A DNA stretch of 40,301 nucleotides from Candidatus Poribacteria bacterium (lineage in GTDB: Bacteria; Poribacteria; WGA-4E; PCPOR2b), in the NCBI GenBank assembly GCA_021295755.1, contig JAGWBT010000035.1:1-40301 (forward strand), written 5' to 3'. Below are positions 1 to 6,605 of this stretch, one piece after another (within the stretch, counting starts at the first letter, position 1; every line of letters begins with the position of its first letter). The notes beneath the pieces are model-generated. The model had not been told where the DNA came from, searched no databases, and worked only from the letters and a program-made list of their open reading frames with translations. A program made the position numbers and the translations under genes.

Positions 1-2
1 CA

Positions 3-905
3 GCCGGGACTACAATCGGGACGACAGCGATGCGTGCAGTCCCTGTCGGTGTGCCGAAAATCATGGTTTCAACCTTGGCTTCCGGCGATACGAGTCCCTA
101 TGTAGACACCAAGGATATTTCGATGATGTATTCCGTCGTAGACATCGCGGGGATTAACAACCTCTCCCGACAGATCTTGGCAAATGCAGCCGGTGCGATC
201 GTGGGCATGGTCAATGCAGAAGTGCCGGCAGCGGAGGATAAACCATTAATCGGTGCCACGATGTTTGGTGTAACCACGCCGTGTGTTACGAAGGCGCGTG
301 AACTCCTAGAAGATGCCGGCTACGAAGTCCTGGTCTTCCACGCCACCGGTGCCGGTGGGCGAGCGATGGAAGATCTAGTCAAAGGCGGATTTATCGTCGG
401 TGTTCTTGATGTGACGACGACGGAACTGGCCGATGAACTGGTCGGTGGAGTGCTAAGCGCAGGACCAGATCGCTTGGAGGCAGCGGGTGACTTAGGTGTA
501 CCGCAGGTAGTCGCACCGGGCGCGTTGGATATGGTCAATTTCGGGCCTCCCGATACAGTGCCAGAGCAGTTCAAGGATCGGACATTCTACCAGCATAACC
601 CAACGGTGACGCTGATGCGAACCACTGTTGAAGAAAATGCCGAATTGGGCAAAATCATGGGACAGAAGTTAAGCCAAGCCAAGGGGCCCACGACAGTGAT
701 CATTCCAAAACAGGGGGTCTCAGCAATTGATCAAGAAGGGCAGCCATTCTACTCAGCGGAAGCGGAAGCTGCATGGATCGAAAATCTGAAGGCGAATCTT
801 GGAGATAATGTTACCTTAATCGAGCTGGATAACCACATCAATGACGATGCGTTTGCGACGAAACTGGTAGAAACGTTGCTGGCAAGTTTGAACGGTGATG
901 CGTAA
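3..905 (+). CDS. UPF0261 / Tm-1-like ATP-binding protein (5' partial)
   Basis: This is the C-terminal part of a UPF0261-family protein; the frame is open to the left edge, so the start lies outside the window. Visible family features are the TTAMRAVPVGVPKIMVSTLA stretch just before and after the first in-frame Met (base 30), followed by SGDTSPYV and MMYSVVDIAGIN, and a C-terminal half with PEQFKDRTFYQHNP and VIIPKQGVSAID. The family is related to the tomato Tm-1 resistance protein N-terminal domain; its bacterial function is not settled. About 300 residues of an expected 400 or so are present. The stop at 905 is followed by a 10-bp-stem hairpin at 980-1010. The family assignment is firm; the biochemical role is unknown. 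Confidence 0.85.
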   Translation, partial: AGTTIGTTAMRAVPVGVPKIMVSTLASGDTSPYVDTKDISMMYSVVDIAGINNLSRQILANAAGAIVGMVNAEVPAAEDKPLIGATMFGVTTPCVTKARELLEDAGYEVLVFHATGAGGRAMEDLVKGGFIVGVLDVTTTELADELVGGVLSAGPDRLEAAGDLGVPQVVAPGALDMVNFGPPDTVPEQFKDRTFYQHNPTVTLMRTTVEENAELGKIMGQKLSQAKGPTTVIIPKQGVSAIDQEGQPFYSAEAEAAWIENLKANLGDNVTLIELDNHINDDAFATKLVETLLASLNGDA

Positions 906-979
906 TGTGCGATTTCCGATTGCATCTGTTCAAGTTGGGTACTGGCTATCTCTGTATGAGGTGAGTGGTCAGTGCACAG

Positions 980-1010
980 GCCAACGTGGGCATGCCAACG
1001 CCACGTTGGC
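980..1010. repeat. Inverted repeat / hairpin downstream of the UPF0261 gene
   Basis: Perfect 10-bp arms (gccaacgtgg at 980-989 and ccacgttggc at 1001-1010) separated by 11 bases. It sits 75 bases after the UPF0261 stop and has no T-tract, so it may be a 3'-end stabilising hairpin or a dispersed palindromic repeat rather than a classical terminator. A second small palindrome (cttaga-tta-tctaag, 1036-1050) lies further right, about 50 bases beyond the end of the minus-strand gene at 1098. Confidence 0.5.
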
Positions 1011-1097
1011 TACTGGACACTTTACCATAGGTCCTCTTAGATTATCTAAGAAAAGAGAAGCTGATAGATTGAAAACGATAGTCATATAGAAGGGAAG

Positions 1098-1565
1098 TTA
1101 ATCGGCAGAGGTGTCAGAGCTGAATTGGGGATCGTTAAGTGGCAGATGCTGATTAGTTTGGTACTCTCTAGGTGCTGGCCTGTTATTGCTTTTCTGTGAT
1201 TTGTTCCAAATCCAGGCGGGAACACCAATTGCGACTGCTATGAGTGCCATCAATCCAATTAAAAAGGAACGCATATCAACAAGTCTTTTATCTATTCCAC
1301 CAATTTCAGCTGTCAAACGCTTGTCCATCTCATCAATTTTAATGGTCAAACGCTTGTCCATCTCATCAATTTTAGTGGTCAAACGCTTGTCCATCTCATC
1401 AATTTTAGTGGTTACTTGATTGTACTTAGAATCAATATATTCTTTTGTGCGTGCCTCTGACTTTTCAATTATAGTTTCGATAGCCTGTAAATCTTCCTTT
1501 GTCAATTCACCTAATACCGGGGAAACAACAAGAAATAAAATGATGATAATCAGTGTGCCTTTCAT
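1098..1565 (-). CDS. Exported coiled-coil membrane protein of unknown function with 11-residue repeats
   Basis: The 155-residue protein starts with a hydrophobic signal-like segment (residues 4-19, possible cleavage after VLG). A charged helical region follows, with near-identical 11-residue units of the form TKIDEMDKRLT (about residues 52-95). A transmembrane helix lies at about 101-120, and the tail is polar and proline/asparagine-rich. The hendecad spacing fits a right-handed coiled coil. The start is supported by a strong Shine-Dalgarno (AGGAGAT) read on the minus strand. The repeats are 33-bp tandem DNA repeats, so copy number could vary. I do not recognise a named family. The KID-type repeats superficially recall Borrelia Bdr proteins, but this is likely convergence. 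Function unknown, perhaps an envelope-anchored oligomer. Confidence 0.65.
   Translation of the reverse strand: MKGTLIIIILFLVVSPVLGELTKEDLQAIETIIEKSEARTKEYIDSKYNQVTTKIDEMDKRLTTKIDEMDKRLTIKIDEMDKRLTAEIGGIDKRLVDMRSFLIGLMALIAVAIGVPAWIWNKSQKSNNRPAPREYQTNQHLPLNDPQFSSDTSAD
1314..1412. repeat. Three 33-bp tandem repeats inside the coiled-coil gene
   Basis: Three consecutive 33-bp units (1314-1346, 1347-1379, 1380-1412) differ only at single positions; a degenerate fourth unit precedes them at 1281-1313. Each unit encodes eleven residues, so expansion or contraction keeps the frame. There are no spacers, so this is not a CRISPR. Confidence 0.9.
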
Positions 1566-1666
1566 GGGGTATCTCCTAAGAAGAACGATTGTAATAGCTT
1601 ATTGTGAGTCTATAGCAGTTCGATGTCATTTGTCAAGAAAAAGTTGCAATTGAAAGGAGATATAAA

Positions 1667-1924
1667 ATGAGTTTTGTTCAAATCGATGGTCTGTCTATAG
1701 CAGTTCGAACGGAGGACATTATTTCGGTTGAGGTCGCCGGTGAGGATGATCGCGGATGGGCATTGCAGGTGCATATACGGGGTCGCGATGAGCCTTATAA
1801 AATGTTCGGAGATCAAGTGCATCTCGTAAGGCTGTATAAGGCACTTTTATCCCATCTTGGTAATGTTACGAATATTGCCCCCGAAAATAGCACCTCCAAA
1901 GTTGTAGGCGATATCGAGGAATAA
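1667..1924 (+). CDS. Small hypothetical protein (85 aa)
   Basis: The gene has an excellent ribosome-binding site (GAAAGGAGAT, then ATG at 1667). The 85-residue product is acidic with a beta-rich N-terminal half (FVQIDGLSIAVRTEDIISVE) and no membrane segment. The pattern of short alternating hydrophobic strands (ISVEVAGEDD, WALQVHIRGRD) suggests a small beta-sheet fold, but no family is recognised. It lies between the minus-strand coiled-coil gene and a PhyH gene and could be co-transcribed with the latter, 56 bases downstream. Base use matches its neighbours. That it is a real gene is likely from the Shine-Dalgarno and open frame; function unknown. Confidence 0.6.
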   Translation: MSFVQIDGLSIAVRTEDIISVEVAGEDDRGWALQVHIRGRDEPYKMFGDQVHLVRLYKALLSHLGNVTNIAPENSTSKVVGDIEE

Positions 1925-1946
1925 AGACAATTCTTCTTCCGTCGCG

Positions 1947-1961
1947 GCGTTTGATAAACGC
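1947..1961 (+). other. Small hairpin between two genes
   Basis: gcgttt-gat-aaacgc forms a 6-bp stem with a 3-nt loop, 22 bases after the stop of the small gene and 20 bases before the PhyH start. Without a T-tract it could be a weak terminator or a leader hairpin. Confidence 0.3.
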
Positions 1962-1980
1962 TGCAGAAAAGGAAACTTAC

Positions 1981-2664
1981 ATGGCGCTCACACCGGTTCT
2001 CTCACGTCAGCAGACCCAGCGGTATTGCGAAGATAATTACTTGCTGGTATCAGGGCTAATCCCGGACGCTATCGCCGAACAGGCGGAAGCAGCAATGTGG
2101 CGATGGATGGGGCTTCAACCCAGCGATCCTGCGTCGTGGGTGAATGTGCAGCCCCCGGAGACTTGCGATAATCCTGACCTCCTTGCTGTTTATACGCCTG
2201 AATTTTTGACCGCCGCTGCACAACTTGGCGAGGGCGACATGGCTCCTGAAGTTTATCGCCCTCCAAAGCAGGTAAGACCCATCAATATCTTCCCACAAAC
2301 CGGTGAATGGACGCCGCCGGGATCCCATATCGACCATGCAATTAAAGAGCACGGACACAAGACATTTCCGCCTGCCTTTCGCGTTGCAACCCTCACGTAT
2401 CTGACCGATGTAGAATCTCATGGTGGTGGCACAGTTGTCTGGCCTCGGTCTCGTTACAAAATTGAGGGACTGGCGCGTAGCGATCCGGATCGCTATGAGT
2501 ATATGTGGGTCCTCAATCAGGAATACAACCGTGAGGAACTAGGGGATTATATGGAGTTAACGCCCAAACGCGGCGATGTGCTCTTCTACCACGTCTTCTG
2601 TGCACACTCCGGCAGTAAAAATATAGGACATATGCCCCGTTTTGCTCTCCCCTGCAAATGGTAA
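1981..2664 (+). CDS. Phytanoyl-CoA dioxygenase (PhyH) family protein, intact HxD motif
   Basis: A 227-residue Fe(II)/2-oxoglutarate-dependent oxygenase of the PhyH superfamily. The iron-binding facial triad is visible: SHIDHA gives H-x-D in the middle, and the distal His is in the FYHVFCAHSG segment near the C-terminus. It is followed by an Arg (MPRFAL) that would bind 2-oxoglutarate. LTYLTDVESHGGGTVVWPRS is the typical core strand-loop of the family. The start is ATG 1981, preceded by GGAAA; an upstream TTG at 1951 is less convincing because it lies inside a small hairpin. It is followed by two PhyH paralogues that are more like each other than like this one. Substrate cannot be predicted; family members hydroxylate fatty acyl, ectoine and other small-molecule substrates. 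Confidence 0.85.
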   Translation: MALTPVLSRQQTQRYCEDNYLLVSGLIPDAIAEQAEAAMWRWMGLQPSDPASWVNVQPPETCDNPDLLAVYTPEFLTAAAQLGEGDMAPEVYRPPKQVRPINIFPQTGEWTPPGSHIDHAIKEHGHKTFPPAFRVATLTYLTDVESHGGGTVVWPRSRYKIEGLARSDPDRYEYMWVLNQEYNREELGDYMELTPKRGDVLFYHVFCAHSGSKNIGHMPRFALPCKW

Positions 2665-2692
2665 CAAAATCCACTATTGGGGAGTTACGTGG

Positions 2693-2712
2693 GGCAGGTT
2701 GCCTAACCTGCC
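2693..2712. repeat. Palindromic hairpin (ggcaggtt-gcct-aacctgcc)
   Basis: A perfect 8-bp stem with a 4-nt loop lies in the 122-base gap between the first and second PhyH genes. No T-tract follows. It may act as a weak terminator or be one of the dispersed palindromes of this genome. Confidence 0.5.
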
Positions 2713-2786
2713 AGACAATTTGGAACGAAGTTATCACTGATACACAGAGAACCTTGATAGGCAGAATCAATGGGAGGTTTACAGTA

Positions 2787-3608
2787 ATGACACCCGAACA
2801 GAGATACTTGTTTGATGTTACCGGATATTTACATTTAGAAAACGTGCTTACGGGCGATACACTGAAAGAGACCCAAGAAGCGGTCGACCGATATATCCGA
2901 ACACCAGAGGATGAACTGCCCCCCGGGTTTGAAATCAGAGGGCTCCATCAACACGGCTTCGCGTTCGATAAGTGCCTTGAAGCCTTGACACTCCATCCAG
3001 CCACTTGGCCAATTATCAAAGAATTGACCCTTGACAAACCGCGTTTTGCCAGAGGGTCGCTCAAACGAGAGCAACACACCGATTGGAAAGAAAACGAGCG
3101 GGCACGGACAAACCCCGGCGGACTGCACTGCGCCCGCGATGACTACGGTTGGTATAGCACCCTTTATAAGGTGAAGGATGGACGAATCTACTGCGATGAC
3201 TTTGTCGCCTTTTTCTATTTTACCGATGTCTACCCCGGCGACGGTGGATTGATTGTGATTCCCGGCTCTCACAAAAGCGAATTTCAACGTCCAAAAGATT
3301 TGTTGACACTCGACGGTGCGGATGGATTCGATCCAGAACCGGATCCGGTGTTTACAAACATCACCGCGCGGGCGGGCGATGTTGTGATTATATCCGAGCT
3401 GCTCACCCACGGTGTCTTACGATGGAAACCGACGGATCGTGATCGTCGTATACTCGTCCTGCGCTACAAGCCGCAATATATGGGAACGCATAATTTCCCG
3501 CAGCCAATCGTAGACCGGTTGTCGCCGGAGACGCAGGAACTAGTCGCATCGGCAGGATTCCAACATACCAAAGAAATCGTTAAACAAGATATTGTCCATC
3601 TTTCGTGA
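2787..3608 (+). CDS. PhyH-family oxygenase-like protein with H-x-A in place of H-x-D
   Basis: A 273-residue PhyH-superfamily protein. ATG 2787 is chosen because it is preceded by GGGAGG and its N-terminus (MTPEQRYLFDVTGYLHLENV) aligns with the start of the next gene; an upstream in-frame ATG at 2658 would add 43 unrelated residues. The barrel core is clear: FFYFTDVYPGDGGLIVIPGS (about 143-161), a distal His at 208 (ELLTHGVLRW) and an Arg near 218-220 for 2-oxoglutarate. The proximal motif reads GLHCARDDYGW: His114-Cys-Ala116, lacking the usual Asp two residues after His. Asp118 and Asp119 are nearby and could compensate. SyrB2-like halogenases have Ala or Gly at this position. Halogenase activity is an inference from motif alone. 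The gene arose by tandem duplication with the next gene. Confidence 0.85.
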   Translation: MTPEQRYLFDVTGYLHLENVLTGDTLKETQEAVDRYIRTPEDELPPGFEIRGLHQHGFAFDKCLEALTLHPATWPIIKELTLDKPRFARGSLKREQHTDWKENERARTNPGGLHCARDDYGWYSTLYKVKDGRIYCDDFVAFFYFTDVYPGDGGLIVIPGSHKSEFQRPKDLLTLDGADGFDPEPDPVFTNITARAGDVVIISELLTHGVLRWKPTDRDRRILVLRYKPQYMGTHNFPQPIVDRLSPETQELVASAGFQHTKEIVKQDIVHLS

Positions 3609-3623
3609 GCGGGGAGGCTCTCA

Positions 3624-4442
3624 ATGACACCGAAACAGAGGTATCTCTTTGATTTGACAGGTTATCTTCACCTGAAAAACGTCCTCAGTCCGGAAGAACT
3701 GAGAGATGCACAAGCAGCAATCGAACGATGTCGTCAGACACCGCCAGATCGCTTGCCGCCCGGCATCAATAGGCAGGGAGAAGGGTTTTCCTACGGCTTT
3801 TCATTCGACAAAGCGTTGGAGTCGTTGACGCTCCATCCTGTGACATGGCCCCTCATCAAAGAACTGACCCGTGGGAAACCCCGTCTTAACCGAGGGACGC
3901 TCGCCATCAATACACACGAAAAGCGTCAAATCACACCCTTCCACTGCGCTCGGGAAGACCTCGGTTGGATCACCCGGCGCTATGAGGCTAAGGATGGGCA
4001 GGTTTTCGCCAATGATCTTGTGGCTTTCTTCTATTTTACTGATGTTTACCCCGGCGACGGTGGATTGGTTGTGATTCCGGGGTCTCACAAGAGCGAATTC
4101 GAGCGTCCGGACGGTCTTTTTTTCCCAGATCTGGATGATCCAGACCCTGAACTGCATCCAGCAATGGCAAATATCACGCCTCGCGCCGGCGACGTGGTGC
4201 TGATTTCGGAACTACTCACGCATGGGGTTTTGGTCTGGAAGCCAACCGATCGAGATCGGCGCTTCCTAATCCTACGGTACAAAACCCAATACTTTCAGGA
4301 TGCGTCGGGGGACACGAATCCGGTTCCCGAGGAGGTACGCACGAGACTGTCGCCGGAGACGCGAGAGCTAACTGAACCTGCGTTTTACACAGATATTAAG
4401 GAGATCGCCAAGCAGGACAGAGTCACGCTGACAATTGACTAA
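3624..4442 (+). CDS. PhyH-family oxygenase-like protein, tandem paralogue with H-x-A
   Basis: A 272-residue paralogue of the preceding gene, 15 bases downstream and surely co-transcribed. Shared blocks include MTPKQRYLFDLTGYLHLKNV, LTLHPVTWPLIKELT, FFYFTDVYPGDGGLVVIPGS and SELLTHGVLVWKPTDRDRR. The proximal site is FHCAREDLGW: His107, Ala109 in the carboxylate position, then Glu111 and Asp112. The distal His is 200 and the 2-oxoglutarate Arg lies in the RDRR segment at 210-213. The start ATG 3624 is preceded by GGGGAGG. Both paralogues keep the same departure from H-x-D, so it is a subfamily feature, not a random mutation. Substrate unknown. No flavin reductase, carrier protein or NRPS gene lies nearby, which argues against a carrier-bound SyrB2-like substrate. 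Confidence 0.85.
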   Translation: MTPKQRYLFDLTGYLHLKNVLSPEELRDAQAAIERCRQTPPDRLPPGINRQGEGFSYGFSFDKALESLTLHPVTWPLIKELTRGKPRLNRGTLAINTHEKRQITPFHCAREDLGWITRRYEAKDGQVFANDLVAFFYFTDVYPGDGGLVVIPGSHKSEFERPDGLFFPDLDDPDPELHPAMANITPRAGDVVLISELLTHGVLVWKPTDRDRRFLILRYKTQYFQDASGDTNPVPEEVRTRLSPETRELTEPAFYTDIKEIAKQDRVTLTID

Positions 4443-4521
4443 CAGGGCAAGGACTATTTTCCATTCCAGAACCTTTGGTGTGAATTGGCGAGACTGTTTC
4501 CACATCGGTCAAGTTGAAAAT

Positions 4522-4535
4522 CCCGATTTATCGGG
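4522..4535 (+). other. Small hairpin in the intergenic gap
   Basis: cccga-ttta-tcggg forms a 5-bp stem with a 4-nt loop, 80 bases after the PhyH stop. No T-tract follows. Possibly a weak terminator between the PhyH pair and the enolase-superfamily gene. Confidence 0.25.
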
Positions 4536-4567
4536 GTGTCCATTGGTTTATTAGTGCACTAAATGAT

Positions 4568-4600
4568 TTTCACGTTTCACGCATCGCGTTTCACGTACGG
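4568..4600. repeat. Copy of a GTGAAACG/CGTTTCAC dispersed repeat
   Basis: This AT/GC-mixed stretch repeats the unit cgtttcac twice with variations (tttcacgtttcacg... gcgtttcacgta). Related strings occur in opposite or same orientation at 21457-21478, 23141-23167 and 34535-34582, always in intergenic DNA, so it is one member of a small dispersed repeat family. Confidence 0.45.
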
Positions 4601-4649
4601 TCTCAACGGTTGAAAACAAGCATCATTGGTTATAGAACAGGAGATTACC

Positions 4650-5882
4650 ATGAAAATCACCAACATCGAATGTATCCCAATTGTTATGCCACTTGCGGAA
4701 CGCTACGACGATCACCACGGTCGTGTCCGTATGGGTAATATTGATGAACACCTCGTTGTCAAAGTTCATACAGATAACGGCCTAGTCGGATACGGCGATT
4801 ATGAAGACGATCCCAATCCCATCCCACAGTCGATTATCGATACGCTCATCGGTCGCAGTCCATTTGACTTTCTACATAACAATTTTAATATGGCACTGGG
4901 TATGGCACTCTATGATGTGATGGGGAAACATCTCGGAGTGCCGGCTTACAAGCTGATGGGACAAAAAGTGCGCGATGCTGTATCTGTCGCAGCGTGGACG
5001 CGACCGTGTCCACCGGAGGTTTTCCGTGACGAAATCCAGCGCGCCGCCTCCCAAGGCTATACTATCTTTAAGATGCACTCCGGTGAATTATGGGATGTGA
5101 TTGAGCAGACCCGTCTCGCCGCAGAGGTGGCACCGCCCGGTTTTAAGATTCACTGGGACTTCAACCACAACCGGAGCTTGGCGGTCGTTCTACCCATCAT
5201 CAATGAACTGGAGAAGAACCACCCAATCGTCGGTTACATTGAAGATCCGCTGCCTTGGACAGATATCGATGGCTGGCGGAAACTGCGTGAGAGGACACGC
5301 CTCCCGCTTATCATGCATGTTCCTCAACTTGGTGGCATTCAGGAAGTCATCCAAGGCTGCGCTGACATCTATATGATCGGTGGTGGGATTGGCACCACTT
5401 TGATGAAGGGATTTGCATATGGGCAGGCAAATATCCAAGCGCTGATTCAGCAGAGCGGTGGTACACTGATGAAGGCTTTGACCCTGCACCAAGCTGCTGT
5501 CCTTCCGAGCGCAACCGCGCATACGATAAACCTCGACGACCAATACTCAGAGGACATAACAACGGAGCGCATTCCGGTGATTGAAGGGTTTTCCCCTGTG
5601 CCTGAAGCCCCCGGACTGGGTTTTGAAGTGGATGAAGATGCTATCACACGGTTCGCTTCCGGCACACCATTGACAACCGGCAGAATCGTCGGGATTCTAT
5701 CCCTGCCCGGTGGTCACAAGTTTTACACCCCTCGCTCCTTGAGTGTCGCCAGCTTGACAGGCTATGAGGAAGGTGCAATACGGGGAATTAACTTCGAGAA
5801 ATGGGAGGACGACGGTTCGTCAGAATTTAATCGCATCTATGAGCGGGTGGAGCAGGAAGGTTCGTTCTTAGCAGATAAATAG
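4650..5882 (+). CDS. Enolase-superfamily (mandelate racemase/muconate lactonizing-like) protein
   Basis: The 410-residue protein has the enolase-superfamily layout: an N-terminal capping domain (1-110) and a TIM barrel. Candidate catalytic residues are Lys141 (IFKMHSG), Asp170 (HWDFNHN) as first metal ligand and Glu198 (YIEDPLP) as second. The usual third acidic ligand after the next strand is not seen; the segment reads LPLIMHVPQLGG, with His223 about where it is expected. Such enzymes dehydrate or racemise sugar acids by abstracting an alpha-proton. ATG 4650 follows CAGGAGAT; an upstream frame extension to 4626 lacks such a site. The downstream SDR gene, 10 bases away, resembles uronate dehydrogenases, so a sugar-acid pathway is plausible. 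Exact substrate unknown; activity uncertain given the missing ligand. Confidence 0.85.
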   Translation: MKITNIECIPIVMPLAERYDDHHGRVRMGNIDEHLVVKVHTDNGLVGYGDYEDDPNPIPQSIIDTLIGRSPFDFLHNNFNMALGMALYDVMGKHLGVPAYKLMGQKVRDAVSVAAWTRPCPPEVFRDEIQRAASQGYTIFKMHSGELWDVIEQTRLAAEVAPPGFKIHWDFNHNRSLAVVLPIINELEKNHPIVGYIEDPLPWTDIDGWRKLRERTRLPLIMHVPQLGGIQEVIQGCADIYMIGGGIGTTLMKGFAYGQANIQALIQQSGGTLMKALTLHQAAVLPSATAHTINLDDQYSEDITTERIPVIEGFSPVPEAPGLGFEVDEDAITRFASGTPLTTGRIVGILSLPGGHKFYTPRSLSVASLTGYEEGAIRGINFEKWEDDGSSEFNRIYERVEQEGSFLADK

Positions 5883-5892
5883 GAGAGAAAAA

Positions 5893-6567
5893 ATGAAAGT
5901 TCTCATCACCGGTGCCGCCGGTGCCGTTGGTTCAACTCTTGTAAAAGATATGAAAGATCGACACACGATTCGCGGACTTGACCGTCTGCCGATGCCCGAC
6001 CTCGAAGACACAATCGAAGGCGATGTGGCAGATTTCGACACCATGCTCAGAGCCACGGAGGGCATGGAGGCGGTCATTCACCTTACCGGGACAGATAGTG
6101 AGTGGGAAGCCGCTCTGCAAAGCAATTTCATCGGCACCTACAACATGTTTGAAACCTCACGCCTGAACGGCGTGAAACGGATTGCGTATGCTAGCCGCGC
6201 TGGCGTGTTGGGTCCCTATCCGAAAAGTATCAAGCGAACGATTGATATGCCAACTAAGCCGGTCGGTAACTATACAGTTAGCAAGGTGTTCGGCGAGGCG
6301 ATGGGATATTCGTATGCGAGCCGCTACGACATGGAGTTCGTTGGGGTTCGGATCGGAAACTTCAACCGTGACAGACCGCTGCCTGAACACCCTCATCACC
6401 TCGGTCATGGCGACGCAGTGCGCGTATTTGAGCAGGCGATTATCCACCCGGATGTGAAGTTTGAAATTGTATTCGGTGTTTCGGACAGTAACTGGCCCCT
6501 GTATGACCTCGACCATGGGCGTTTGGCAATCGGCTACTATCCGCAGGATCGCTATGAACATAAATAA
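5893..6567 (+). CDS. NAD-dependent SDR dehydrogenase/epimerase, uronate-dehydrogenase-like
   Basis: A short (224-residue) extended-type SDR. The nucleotide-binding motif GAAGAVG occupies residues 7-13. The catalytic residues are Ser101 (YASRAGV), Tyr127 and Lys131 (YTVSK). The C-terminal GVRIGNFN, the FGVSDSNWPLYDLDH segment and IGYYPQD recall uronate dehydrogenases, which oxidise uronic acids to lactones with NAD. A strong AGGAGAG site precedes ATG 5893. It is almost certainly co-transcribed with the enolase-superfamily gene; an oxidation followed by dehydration of a sugar acid would fit the pair. The product is somewhat short for the family, but all motifs are present. Confidence 0.85.
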   Translation: MKVLITGAAGAVGSTLVKDMKDRHTIRGLDRLPMPDLEDTIEGDVADFDTMLRATEGMEAVIHLTGTDSEWEAALQSNFIGTYNMFETSRLNGVKRIAYASRAGVLGPYPKSIKRTIDMPTKPVGNYTVSKVFGEAMGYSYASRYDMEFVGVRIGNFNRDRPLPEHPHHLGHGDAVRVFEQAIIHPDVKFEIVFGVSDSNWPLYDLDHGRLAIGYYPQDRYEHK

Positions 6568-6605
6568 CTGCATGATATCAATTGTATGCCTATGGGAGCG
6601 GAGAC

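Noticed and set aside
895-1089. 64-residue open frame after the UPF0261 gene
   Set aside because: It overlaps the gene end, has no Shine-Dalgarno and runs through two hairpins; its composition does not look like a protein.
1281-1412. Possible CRISPR because of repeated 33-bp units
   Set aside because: The repeats are contiguous with no spacers and encode an in-frame repeat protein.
1186-1653. Two 77-residue plus-strand frames opposite the coiled-coil gene
   Set aside because: They are antisense to a gene with a signal peptide, coiled coil and strong ribosome site; their repeats only mirror the 33-bp units.
4514-4738. 74-residue frame before the enolase-superfamily gene
   Set aside because: It overlaps the true start region in another frame and contains the GTTTCAC repeats; no ribosome site.
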